A DNA stretch of 64,000 nucleotides from NCBI RefSeq assembly GCF_020184175.1, contig NC_065530.1, positions 82,995,260-83,059,259 of the forward strand, in the 5' to 3' direction. Shown in pieces: positions 1-11,460 of the stretch (position 1 is the stretch's first letter; each line of letters begins with the position of its first letter). Under the pieces are notes generated by a model. The model saw nothing but the letters and a program-made list of their open reading frames with translations. It did no database searches and was not told the origin of the DNA. The stretch comes from Aphis gossypii. Taxonomy: Eukaryota > Arthropoda > Insecta > Hemiptera > Aphididae. Position numbers and translations under genes: made by a program.

Positions 1-2149
1 AAAAGCAATTCTTGTCTGTATAGGTACCTAGGTACTTAGCTGAAAAAAATCTATAGTAAAATTTACCTAGTTCTGTTTTGGTGTATTTTTGTCATTCACC
101 ATCTCATCCCATTTCCATATGTTATTTTTTTCTTTTGATAAATTTCGCGAAAATTACAGTAATTAAAAAGGCACACAATGCCACCGCAGCGGTTACCACA
201 ACCACATACATTTTGCATGACCATTAATGCACAACTGAGCATATTTGGAGGGTGTGGATAATGTACACCTCACCTTTGCCTCGTACAAAGTTTGGACGAG
301 GCGGCACGAGGCGAGTTATCTGAAGTGGTATAGAGGGAACATAAAACTTCCACATAGTATACGATTATTAATTATTTATAATACATCTCAAACGACTACT
401 ACTATATATTCCGTATGTAATCGATTTGGTAGTGGATAGAGAGAGAACGACAGAGAAAAAGAGAATGAGTGAAAGAGAAAAACTGAACAAATTTATTATC
501 ATAATGCATATAAGAGTTAAGCGCGAAAAGCGAAGATGTGATTCAAATATATATATTGTAACAATTATAAATATAAATATTTTACATGGCACCTATGTGG
601 CTATGTATATAATACAAACTCAAACTACTAAAATTGTAAGGCCTATGGCCAACACACACCATGTATAATTATAAGTTCTTCAGACTTCGTATGACGACGA
701 TACAGTCACGTTATACATAGAATGCAATTTACAAGTTGTGAGTATAACTGTTACTAATTATTTCTAAGTGTTTTATATACAATAAAACTAATACAAATTG
801 AATCCTATTTATTTTAATACATTTAAGATTCTGATATCTATACGTCTACTCCTGGCTATGTTAATAATATCTATAGGGTCCTACGACTCTCTCTAGATAT
901 CTTGTAGAGTTATATGTAACTGGTCGTTCCTTTGACCACGTTACAATATGATATTGCTATTAATAATTTATTATTGTACAGAATAATATGCAAATTACAC
1001 ATAATCGACTGACGTTACTTGCGAGCTTTTGTATTTATGAAACGTCCAAATAAGACGTGTATTCCACGGGTCGCTTAACTTTTTTTTAATACATATATCT
1101 ACTATAAGAATATATATTTCCGTTGAGGGACCATATACAAATAAGTGCAGCTATTTTCGACGATGGTTACTGCATTTTTAAAGTGTATAATAAACTAAAT
1201 GCTCATCAATAGATTCTAATAAATGAGGATCATATTGTTTTACGTGATCGACTCTTTAGCCACCCCTATTTAGCTATTGTGCAATATATATATATTATTA
1301 TTTACTACCTATCCGTTTGTATTTTACACGCTCTATTTTTCACGATATTAATTTATCATTTAGCTACCGCTTATAATATAAACCTCTAGTTTAATAATAA
1401 TGATTATTATCGTCATTAATATATATAAATATATTATAATATAAATACTAAGAATTGAACTTGGAACTCGATTAATTTTACAGTGCTCGCGTGCAATTTT
1501 TCTCCGAATTGACATCTCATATTGTAAATTAAAAATAATAATATGCATTTTATGCGCGTAATCTTGCAACAGTGTACAGACGACCGGTATATTATAAAAC
1601 AAATAGGAAAACCAGTAAAACCGTCGATTTTGCGTTAATTTACGGACATCGTCAATATTAAAGCTCGCCGCCGACGGCGGCGTCGGCTGCAGCGCTGACT
1701 CACTCGCTATACTTTTATGAAACGCGGACATCCGTCCGTCCAAAGTATACTATTATTAGAAGAGCATTATATATATTATTTTCAATCGAATAATGCGTGA
1801 TATCGATATACCCGGAACAGAGACCATCAATATTATAATTTATTTTTTCGTTCCGATTTCGTTTCTCCTCGCGGTGAATAATATATATATTACGATGACG
1901 TAGAAAACTGTAAAAGGTTTTTTTGGACGGGTACGATGTAGTAATGCGTTTATTACGTATATGAGACATGTACGTGATGTGTATGTGTAGATCCATTCAC
2001 GCGGAGTACATACTATTATATACGTATAGATCGTCATCCGTGTCCTGTTGTCCCTCGTACACCTAAATAATATTAAATTATATGTACATATAATACCCAC
2101 GGACCGCCGAAAAATAAAACCATTTGCAGTACCCAAAGTAAACACGTCG
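1..2149. other. A+T-rich intergenic DNA
   Basis: No gene is supported. The sequence is strongly A+T-rich, with short TAGGTA/TACCTA motifs and many TATA/ATAAT runs. The open frames are short, start at random ATGs and encode Ile/Tyr-rich low-complexity peptides, as expected by chance in such DNA. A short G+C-rich patch lies near 1655-1735. It lies more than 49 kb beyond the 3' end of the Iroquois gene. Confidence 0.6.
1667..1681. repeat. G+C-rich perfect hairpin
   Basis: GCCGCC-GAC-GGCGGC is a perfect 6-bp stem with a 3-base loop in otherwise A+T-rich DNA. CGTCGGCTGCAGCG follows directly. No function can be assigned; it is listed because such G+C-rich stems are rare in the surroundings. Confidence 0.5.
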
Positions 2150-2690
2150 CTCGGGTTTTGTGTACGAAAAACGTTCGTCGTGTTTGTTCGATTCTATTAA
2201 CCATGACCTGTTCTCACACGCGCATCGTACATATGCAGCAGCTGGACCCCCTTAGGTCCCCGGACCCACCGATCGTCCTGCAGGACGCGGTCTATCCCGT
2301 CGTCCTGCTCGCTCGCGCTCGTGTAGCATTCGTGTGTAGACTTTTTAAATCCCCCGTCGCCAATAAATCACACGGTCCGCAAACATCGGTCCCCGCGAGG
2401 AGGACCTCTTTCTCTCATTACACACACTATGATGATATATTCTTTCTGTAAACATTTTTAAATCGACTGTAACTCACGTTTTTATGCCACCGCCGCCGAA
2501 ACCCGATATATAAGTATTGTGATATGTGCCAGTCGTGTATGCGCGACTCCCTCGTAGTGCAGGGGGATAAGCGACGTCAAAATATTTGACTTTGTCCCCC
2601 CCCCCTCGGAGCACTACCACCATTTGTGACACACCGCAATGTCGACATCGACGAGCGACCACTCGCCGAAAACAGTGCGATGCTATACCT
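2150..2690. other. G+C-richer island without a recognised gene
   Basis: G+C rises clearly, with C-runs at about 2245-2275 and a CCCCCCCCC tract near 2600. A 97-codon frame is open on the plus strand at 2158-2451 but has no recognisable domain, and its composition looks like random translation of C-rich DNA. It may be regulatory DNA of the distant Iroquois locus, or an undetected exon or non-coding RNA. The island itself is visible; its function is inference. Confidence 0.3.
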
Positions 2691-3976
2691 ACATGTATAA
2701 TATATATAGTGTCTTGTATATATACTTATTATGGGTACTTACCTACGTTACACAAACCGGCTGTAGATGCATAATATATATGTTTTGTCCCATGATAACG
2801 CATTACCGTGTTGTGAGAGTGTTAAGGACGGATATATATTAAAGTATATTATGTATATAGGTTTATGTATAATACTGAAACTACTTCAACGATGTTCTAC
2901 ATATTATATACATATTACATAATATATTATAATATAATGTGTGTAGGTACAATGAATATTATAAAAATTAACGCCGAGCATATTAAAATATATCGGTAAT
3001 ATCGTTTTGTTCTGAACTAAACATTATTATATAATAATCTGTCGTCGCTCATTTTACATATGCGCATCCGTTTTCCGCAAATATTTAAATACATTTATTA
3101 ATAGTGCCGCGTGATTGTAAAAACGCAAAACGCATTAGACTTCGTGATGACGTAGTGGTGTGACGATGGCGTCTCACTTATATAACTACGCGAGTACTTT
3201 ATCGTTGCGCGTTGCGTTAAGTATGCAAACACAACTTCAAAAGTATACTACCTATATAGCCTGCGTTATAATAAATTAATACTTACCTAATAATACGTAC
3301 GAATCGCGAACATTTCAGTGTAATTCGTTATATTAGCACGTGACTGCACGTTTTGTGTACCCCGAACAGTCATACATCAGGTATGAATAATGATACATGT
3401 ATTATATGCTATTGTTTAAACATTATAATAATATGTTTATACTTCATTCGTTCACTGTGTATAATTAACTCGTCAAATAGATTCGAGGTTCGGTTACTGC
3501 GCTCGTTTAGGTAGGTTAAGTATACCTGGCACATTTCAATAAAAACACGAGTAGGAGGTAGACGGTATACACGCTTTATGTTTTACAATTTATATGCTTG
3601 TGCAAGTACTTTAAAGTCATCAATCAATATCATTATTATTACTGTTTATCCGCATATCCGCGTTTCCGTGTTTAACAGAGACGTACTATGTAGGTGCAAT
3701 GTACATAAATATTACAACAATGGTATAACTGTAAAACAATATTATAATATAATATTGCAACTGTATAAAAATTGCGAATCTAACGACGTAATAAAATTAG
3801 ATATACCTAATATTATTGTGTATAATATTATAAATACATATGAGAATAGTATAAAATAAACCCCTCACGGAAATTGCGTAATCGCATCTGAAATATTCCA
3901 AAACTCAAGAATAGTTCGCTATTTACACACATGTATGTTATCAGAGAGGTATAAACATATAAACATATATAGTATA
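2691..3976. other. A+T-rich intergenic DNA
   Basis: I see no gene. A slightly G+C-richer patch (3140-3240) contains TGATGACGTAGTGG, which includes a CRE/AP-1-like TGACGTA core. The 93-codon plus-strand frame at 3578-3859 is rich in Ile, Tyr and Asn, has no domain, and is probably chance. Confidence 0.5.
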
Positions 3977-4430
3977 TTGGGTGATTGTTTATCGAAGACT
4001 CATTATTTCAAAATCTAATAACGTTTTTGAAAATATTTTTTTTTTATAATTTACATTGGAAATAAAAGAAAAAAAATTATCGCTATAATTTTTTGAGTTT
4101 TTGCTTTTTTAAATAATAACATACATATTTTAAATCAGGATATATTTCAGAGTATTTCGATACATACAAATCGAAATTCAGACAAGTAGGCACATACAAG
4201 GCCGTTAGACCCCCCTTCCCCAGAATTTTTTTTTGAAATAAGATTGAATAGTTTTATAATTTCATATTTTATTACATAATACAACATATTTGTACTCTAA
4301 CACCCCCCCCCCCCAAAAAAAAAAAAAAAAATATTTTTCTGGCTACGGCCTTGGGCACATACACCTACCTACTTCTTCTTTTTTTTTAGTATTATGTTAA
4401 TAAATATGAATCTTTTTTATAATCACACTT
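3977..4430. mobile_element. Decayed mariner-like MITE copy, interrupted by a hAT-like MITE
   Basis: The left end reads GGGTGATTGTTTATC, followed by ACTCATTATTTCAAAATC and TTTTTGAAAATATTTTTTT. This matches the ends of the repeats at 22972-23416 and 34587-34967. An internal stretch (TTATCGCTATAATTTT) and TTTCAGAGTATT also have counterparts in those copies. A possible right end near 4421-4430 (AATCACACTT) resembles the inverted terminal motif but is weak. The second element at 4197-4353 interrupts this copy. No coding capacity. Family membership is seen by eye; the right boundary is uncertain. Confidence 0.55.
4197..4353. mobile_element. hAT-like MITE with exact 8-bp target duplication
   Basis: The element starts CAAGGCCGTTAG and ends CTACGGCCTTG, so its termini are inverted (CAAGGCCGT-AG). 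It is flanked on both sides by the identical octamer GGCACATA (4189-4196 and 4354-4361). An 8-bp target duplication is the hallmark of the hAT superfamily. The 157-bp interior has C-runs at both ends, an A-run and an A+T-rich core, with no coding capacity. The termini are only modestly degenerate, so insertion was probably fairly recent. It sits inside an older repeat. Confidence 0.8.
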
Positions 4431-6100
4431 ACCAACGCGCGGCTTAATTTAATATAGTCGAAATAATCGAAACCCAATGTTTACACAATATGAACTAATA
4501 AAACAAGCGTGAACTGCAGCTGTAGTGTATCAAATTATAGTATTATAATTCGTTTCTTTACTCGCCGCCGCTGCATGCAGATTGCAGACGTGTCGGCAAT
4601 GTATGAAATCACACACACATGGGTATCATACAAATTTATAGCGCTCGTTTTAATTAAATACAATAATACTTGAGATGTTCAAAAACTTCTAAGACCTACT
4701 CATATTGACTATATTATAATTAAAGGTGTTGGAGTTATCAACACAAAGCGGCTGGTAGACTAATTGATCGAGATACAAATTTTTTTTTTTTACTATTATC
4801 AGTTTATGACTCTCCGATATACGGAGAAACACACGGCCACTTAAAATTATTCTCGCATCATGATGCAGTTAAAAGCATAATATTATGATATTTCCGTGCG
4901 TTTCCGGTCGCACGTGAAACGCGTATAAATGCGATAAATCTCTTAATAGTCTTAACGGTGCGGTTTACAATATATAATATTCAGATATAAAATATTATAA
5001 CGATATTATTCTTGTGTAATGCAATAATAATAATATGTACTTATAGTAATGAAATCGTTCTCCGGTTAGAGTGAGTCCCGACACGATCGCAGCAGACCGT
5101 GCAGGACAGATGACCCTTTTACCGCGGGACAACGACGTCGCAGTACATACGAACGAGAGCAGAGCGGGTCGCTATTGCGATTAACTCGTCGACAATAAAC
5201 GATAATAATATGCACTTCTATAGAATAATAATAATAATGATACATTGTTATTGTCAAACGCGAATCCCCGAGCTTATAACCGCGAACGACCGAGTGGTGT
5301 ATATATTACTTAATATAAGGCGTACAATGATAAATTGATAAATCGCCAACGATCTACATTTATAGGTATAGGTACTAAACTATACTAAGCATCATCTATG
5401 ATCGGCTATTTGTCTTCGTCTCTCGTCTTCGCGCTGCAGCCTTTCGTTTCTACTTCGGTCGTCATGACATTGTAGTACTTCTCATTTCTTCTCGCATATT
5501 GACATTTGACCGTTTACAGATCTGTGCGCACACGTGGGTCACGAACGTTAATACACATGCCGTCTATCTCTCTCTCTCGCACACACTTTGTCTAAATATA
5601 TACATATATATTATACTCATATGTGTATATTAAATATACATAATACGGTGTTGATCTACCGCTACAGTCGATAGTGAATACACACACACACACGCGCATA
5701 TGTATATATAGGAGTACTTATTAAATATACCTATATAATAATAATAATAATAATATGAAAATGTGATTATTTTCGATGCACGCCGCCGACAAAGCGCTAG
5801 ATGTTTACCTAAATCCCGCCGTTGAGTCGTTTTCCTTTGACGGTACTCTGCCGGCAGCGGCGAGCCGTCGTGTTTCTTTTTGATGATGATGCGGCGATGA
5901 CGTGTAGTACCGAGAAGGTGTACCACGGTATTCTATGTGCACACTCCGCTCGGGAAACGGGAAATTCGATGATTTCCGATTTTTATTACCTATAAGTACA
6001 TAATATTGTATTTCTCGGAAACGATCCACTGATCGATCAACGATTGAGTATTAATAATATTACAGTGCATTTATGTGCTTAAATAAACATCGCATCATAC
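4431..6100. other. Intergenic DNA with small G+C-rich patches and microsatellites
   Basis: No gene is supported. Patches of higher G+C occur at 5070-5180 and 5400-5560. Simple repeats include TC repeats at about 5567-5580 and an AC repeat near 5681-5695. Open frames across these patches have no domain. They could be regulatory DNA; nothing more can be said from sequence alone. Confidence 0.4.
5735..5755. repeat. ATA trinucleotide microsatellite
   Basis: About seven uninterrupted ATA/TAA units. TAA-type microsatellites recur through the window and are typical of very A+T-rich insect genomes. Confidence 0.8.
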
Positions 6101-9100
6101 GACTATCATCATCACCCATGCCACCTGTACCTATATAAATGTACTTGACCCTTGATGAAAAAAATATTAATAATAATATAGTTACGAGGAAAAATCAAAA
6201 AGAAAAAAGGTTACAATTTTTTTTTTTAAACAGTATCATCGGAAACACAATCGGTTAACATCGCCCGCTTTGATCTATCTCTACAATATTATTATATTAC
6301 AATATGATGATTATGCGCACATAGACACAATTTTTATAGGGAGCTCTGTATAATATACGCGTACGCATTAACTGCAGCGTGTGTCAGATTTATGTTGCGC
6401 TTAATTGGGCAAAAACCTTTTTATGAATTATAGTGACAACGGATAGACAATCGTATAATTAAAACGTAAGTCTTTCGGAGTAGTGTTCTAATATATCATA
6501 ATATATTATATAGTCTATACGTATATACTATATATAATATACATACAGTATTTCCTATTCCCGTTTATAAAAGTCATTATTTATAAGAAAATAGTAAACA
6601 TTTCGACACATAGTAACCAAGCTAATCGTACATCAGGGGTTAAAATTTAAAAATGGGTATAGATTTAGTACCTACTAGCAATATTTTAATAATAAAATAA
6701 AAATGTAGTGTAGTTATATAATAGGTATTAAATTAACTTATTATACACTGATATTAATTATAGTGTAAGGATAACTTATCTATGTATATCTAATAATTAT
6801 TATATAATATATGATATTTTTGAAAATTATCATAAGAATATTAGGTACTTATTGTCATAAAAAATAGTTGAAAATATAAAAATTGAATACTTAAGTGAGG
6901 ACAGGTTAATATATTCCATCAGCATTAAGTAAATACTTATATAGTTACGTATTTATGGCAAAAAAAATTTCTAAAAAATTTTCTGAAAATAATCGAAATT
7001 CAACTGTGAAAAATGTATGTTATGTAATATTGTAAACACAACAAAATAACATACATGTGACCTTAAATTAATTATTTATAAAATGTTAATATTTAATACA
7101 TGATTTTCTATTGAATTAAAATTAAGACATATAGATAAAAATTATGGCCAAGGCCCAAGAAATGAAAGAATATTTTGTACAGTATGTAAAAATGAAAAAA
7201 AAATGTAGGAATTTTTTACGATGTGTATAATCGTCGTTGAAATGGGATACTATAAAGTGATTTAGGCGGTAAATACTAGCAACAAACTTCATAGCTCTAT
7301 ATGTATAACGTATATTGTACCTAAATATATAAATAAAATATGATATAATATAATTTATAATTTGTGATAGCGAAACGTAGCGGTATTACACACACTTGAT
7401 GCAGTGCGCGTGAACAGAAATAAATCAACACACACGCATGTGCATGCATATTGTATATTATGATGTAAAGGCATGAAGTTCTTATTGTGGAAGTGCGGAA
7501 AAGGGACAAACTTAACTCATTAGTCCAATGGTTAGATATTATAAAAAATGTATGTAAGTATAAGTGTGTGATGTATGATCTTATTATTCGTATATCTACC
7601 AAAGTATATAATATAATATTATATAAAGTACAACTTTGATAATGAAAATAAGTTGACATGACAAGTGTATTCCATAAGATCAAACTTGTATGATTCGATG
7701 CAGTGTGTACCAGTAAGGCAGTAACCGATTAATCAAAAATGTCGTACGGCAGTCGATATTAAAGAATGCGTTATGACTTTTTCCCATATTGTCTATAATT
7801 TGGAATGCGTGTTTTTAACGCTGCTGCAGAGGATACTATCGGTTAATGCGTTCACTATACTGACGCCAAACGAACATATTATATGGTTCGATTATGTTTA
7901 TTGAAATTCTTCGACAAGAGACGTATTATAGGAGGTATAAATGCAAATGTCGTCGAATTTTAGTATTACAACATAAAAAAAAGAAGGAAATCCTCATCAT
8001 AGAATAGAGATTCCGTTTTCTGTATATAATAATATCGTATACGTATAATAATCTAGTTAAACGTATATGTTTTTTTTATATTTTATTCGATAAATTGCAT
8101 AGACGCATAGTCGAGAAGTACCTACATCAGTTCAACGTCGAATAAACCCATACGGCCATACATTATATATTATTATTATAATATATACATTAAATATATT
8201 ATAATAAGTTGTATTAGTTGTAAAAATCATTTTTTTTTAAAGTCCAACACTTGAATAAATTATCAAGATTATCTGTCGGTCTTCGTTCATTCCACGTAAA
8301 AGTATATTCGTGAATAAAATAATTAATAATATTCTTAAACAATACTTATTTAGACTTAATCCGTGAGCTTGGGAAATTAAACTAAAAAATGAACTGTATA
8401 CTTATCTATAGTTGCTATATTAACGCTACATATTATATTGTGTCGATGCACAGCAAATATTGAAAAACTAACAATTATTGTTTTACTCGAAATCTTCCAC
8501 CAAGTTAAGAATTGTATACTGTAATTATTTAACTGATCATTTGAGGACACCACTGATGAATAGGAAACTGGAAATTCATATATAAATACGATCGTTGAAG
8601 AAAGTAAGACGTTGGTACAAACTGCGATGGCTAAGTTCAATTTTATGAGCGATAGCAAAACTGCATTGGAATGTCTGGATGTTTAATTCATTTGATAATT
8701 CAATAGAATTATTTTTTCAATTATCGAGATAAGATTAAATATGATTAATTATTTAGATAATATACATTATAACACCACGGTTTAAGGTATACCTTATACC
8801 TATAGGTATATCTTATACCGTGCATAACACTGACTTAAGCATACAATTATGTATTTACTATTATTTTATTTAAATTACACCTATATTATATCGAGGTTAT
8901 CGACCACGAGGCAACATATACATATATTTGTATAATAATATAATGCGAGATCAATAACGGTTGGCTGTGCTGTATTAAAATAAAAACAACATTTTAAATA
9001 TAAAATACTAATATTTGAAAGCGTTAATATGTTACGTGTTATTTTAATTTAAACTCGTCAGAAACGAGAATTATTATTATGTTATTGTTAATCTGTATAC

Positions 9101-10020
9101 TCAATGATGCTGATTCCTCACAAAAAAATAATCGAAATATTATCAAATTGTTAGATGAATATGGATAAGCGAAATGTAGTTCATTGAAAGTTCCGATATA
9201 AATGTGTGCATGTGTTCGTATACTCCATGCGTGTTATTACAAATGTGTATATTTATAATAATTGTTGTAAAGGAATAGATTAGTTGTAGGTACGCTGATA
9301 TTTTATTGCTCATAATAATTATGTGATAGTGTGATATAAGACTTAACGTTTTTTATTTTTTTTATAATATTTTAAAATTGTATGGTATAAGAATTTAACT
9401 GCTGAAGTAATTCGGTGTTTCGCTGTATTCATAATAATATATAGATAACATTGAGTAAGTACGATTTTAGTTTTGAAAACTTTATATCGGCAGCTAAATA
9501 CTTATTATTATTTTTTAAATTCCAGTTTCTTCAGAATTTTACAAAATAAGCCATATGATATAAAAAACAATAAATTTAATTTTAAAGTTTAAACCTAATC
9601 TAACCTATACTTAATGTTTCAACAACATATTGATAAATTGGTTAAATTTAAAAAATATGTTACTGTCAATAAAAAAAAAATCATCATATCTTTATCAATT
9701 ATAATGATATTTAGGTATATTTATATTATGTTTTATTATATATACTATAAGAGTAAGTATATTGTGTAGCATACATTATAGGTACCTATATTATTATATT
9801 GGCTATATTATTACATTGGTACGGGTTCTCATCGTCGTGAGGTCGCAGGCATTTCTGTTGCTCGTGCTTAGAAATATTTCTAGCGCACCACTGTCAACGC
9901 TGATAGTCGTATCATTATTGCGGACTACAAGAATATTTATATTATACCCAAGGGTGTTGACCTGTCTTCGGGGGATGACAAGTCAAAATAGCTCGTACTG
10001 CTAGAGACCATCTTCCAGTC
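6101..10020. other. A+T-rich intergenic DNA
   Basis: Almost 4 kb of very A+T-rich sequence with no credible gene on either strand. The longest frames (7321-7683 minus, 120 codons; 8377-8658 minus, 93 codons) are Ile/Tyr-rich and featureless. The only structured element I see is the near-palindrome at 8786-8819. A slightly G+C-richer patch lies at 9820-9990. Confidence 0.5.
8786..8819. repeat. 34-bp near-perfect palindrome
   Basis: GGTATACCTTATACC is followed by TATA and then GGTATATCTTATACC. The whole block equals its reverse complement except at three symmetric position pairs. It is built from the GGTATA/TATACC words common in this genome, so it may be chance or a slippage product. Confidence 0.65.
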
Positions 10021-11460
10021 GGCCATTCGTGCAATATAATATATGCATATATATACGCGTATTATATACTGCAATATCATGTACACGATATTATTATATT
10101 ATATACAAAATGCTATACGCGCCATTCAACGGTCGGGCGGACTCTGCTTGTATACTTCGATGGCGAAGTCGGAGGCAATCGGCCGGGGAATTTTAACGAG
10201 ACCAAAACAATCGTCGTTGTCGTTGCGCTATTCATACGCATTCGCACGACGATATTAGTTGTGTGTGTGTGTGTATCGAGAGTGTAAGAGGTATAGCGAG
10301 AGACAGGGTCGTGAGGGGGAGTGAGGATATAATAATTACGCGGGTATTTTTACATAAAAAAACAATGATGTGAGAGACCGCAGTGTCGACCTCGGTGCAG
10401 TAGTGGTATGGGACGACGGACACACGCATATTATATAACACACATATATATGTATATATATTACGTGCGTGTATAAGAGCAGTGGTGGACTTGCGAACAA
10501 AACGGCGGCGGAGTGTACGGGAAAAAAAGCAAAATAAATAAAAAGGTCGAGAGAGTTGGCTGTCGCTGCCACTGCACGTTCGCGATATGTATGTATATGC
10601 TTGTACGTAGGAAAGAGGAGCGGACCGTCTCCACCCTTTTATTGTTTTATAAAATTGGAGTGGGGTTTTTCTCTCTCTTCGAATGCGTGTGTGTGTGGGT
10701 GTCTGAGTATATATGTATATATACGTGCGGGTTTATATAGTCGTCCATTTTGTGTAAAACGTTATTAAACAGGGTCTGGGCGCGGTATAGCGGTCGGATC
10801 GAGGGATAAAGGATCTTGCACCACGGCGCGTGGTGTGGGTTGTGGGTGGTTGCGGAAAAGCGGTTGCGGGGAAGTTCTGCAGCGGGCGGGCAGAGAGAAA
10901 GAGGAGAAAAAGAAAACACGCGCTCGGGTCGAAAAGTCCCGTTTTTAAAAACAAAACGATTGCCTCCGCCGTTGCCGCCGGGGCATGTTTTATATTATAT
11001 CACATTATTTTATTTAGTGGTCGTATATATTTGTATGTTTGTGTGTGCGGAGAGAGTCAAAACCAGAGATTTTAATTGCTCTTCGGGTATTTCTTCGAGC
11101 CTCGACGTATATACGACCTTATATTGTGCGTAAACGCGCGTTTATATAAAATGCCGATAAATTTGGTCGAGTCCGTTTTTGTCATATTTCGGCCACCTCC
11201 CACACATGCACACTCGCGTTTGTGGGAAATTATATATATGATTTTTCCGCACTGTAATATGTGAGACTTTGCGGAGTTTCCTATATTATATACGAACGAT
11301 TCTCGCGTACTTAAAATTATTGTATTACGACCGTCGCAAAACTTTTTAACAATCGACACTCGGGAGGGCCGATCTTTGCCGATAACTTATTAAACCCTCC
11401 CCTCACTTCTTTTGCACCACTCTAGCGGAACCTTTTATTCATTGTTCGCACGGTTTCATA
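10021..11460. other. G+C-richer island (candidate regulatory or transcribed DNA)
   Basis: G+C is well above the surroundings for about 1.4 kb, with purine-rich (GAGAGACAGGG) and G-rich stretches (10815-10910). Open frames on both strands overlap one another and encode low-complexity Cys/Ser/Arg peptides, with no domain recognised. As one of several regularly spaced islands 3' of an Iroquois gene it is a candidate enhancer. A non-coding transcript is an alternative. Function is inferred only from context. Confidence 0.35.
10259..10274. repeat. TG dinucleotide microsatellite
   Basis: About eight TG units near the start of the G+C-richer island at 10.0-11.5 kb, followed by a GAGAG-rich stretch. 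Confidence 0.8.
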
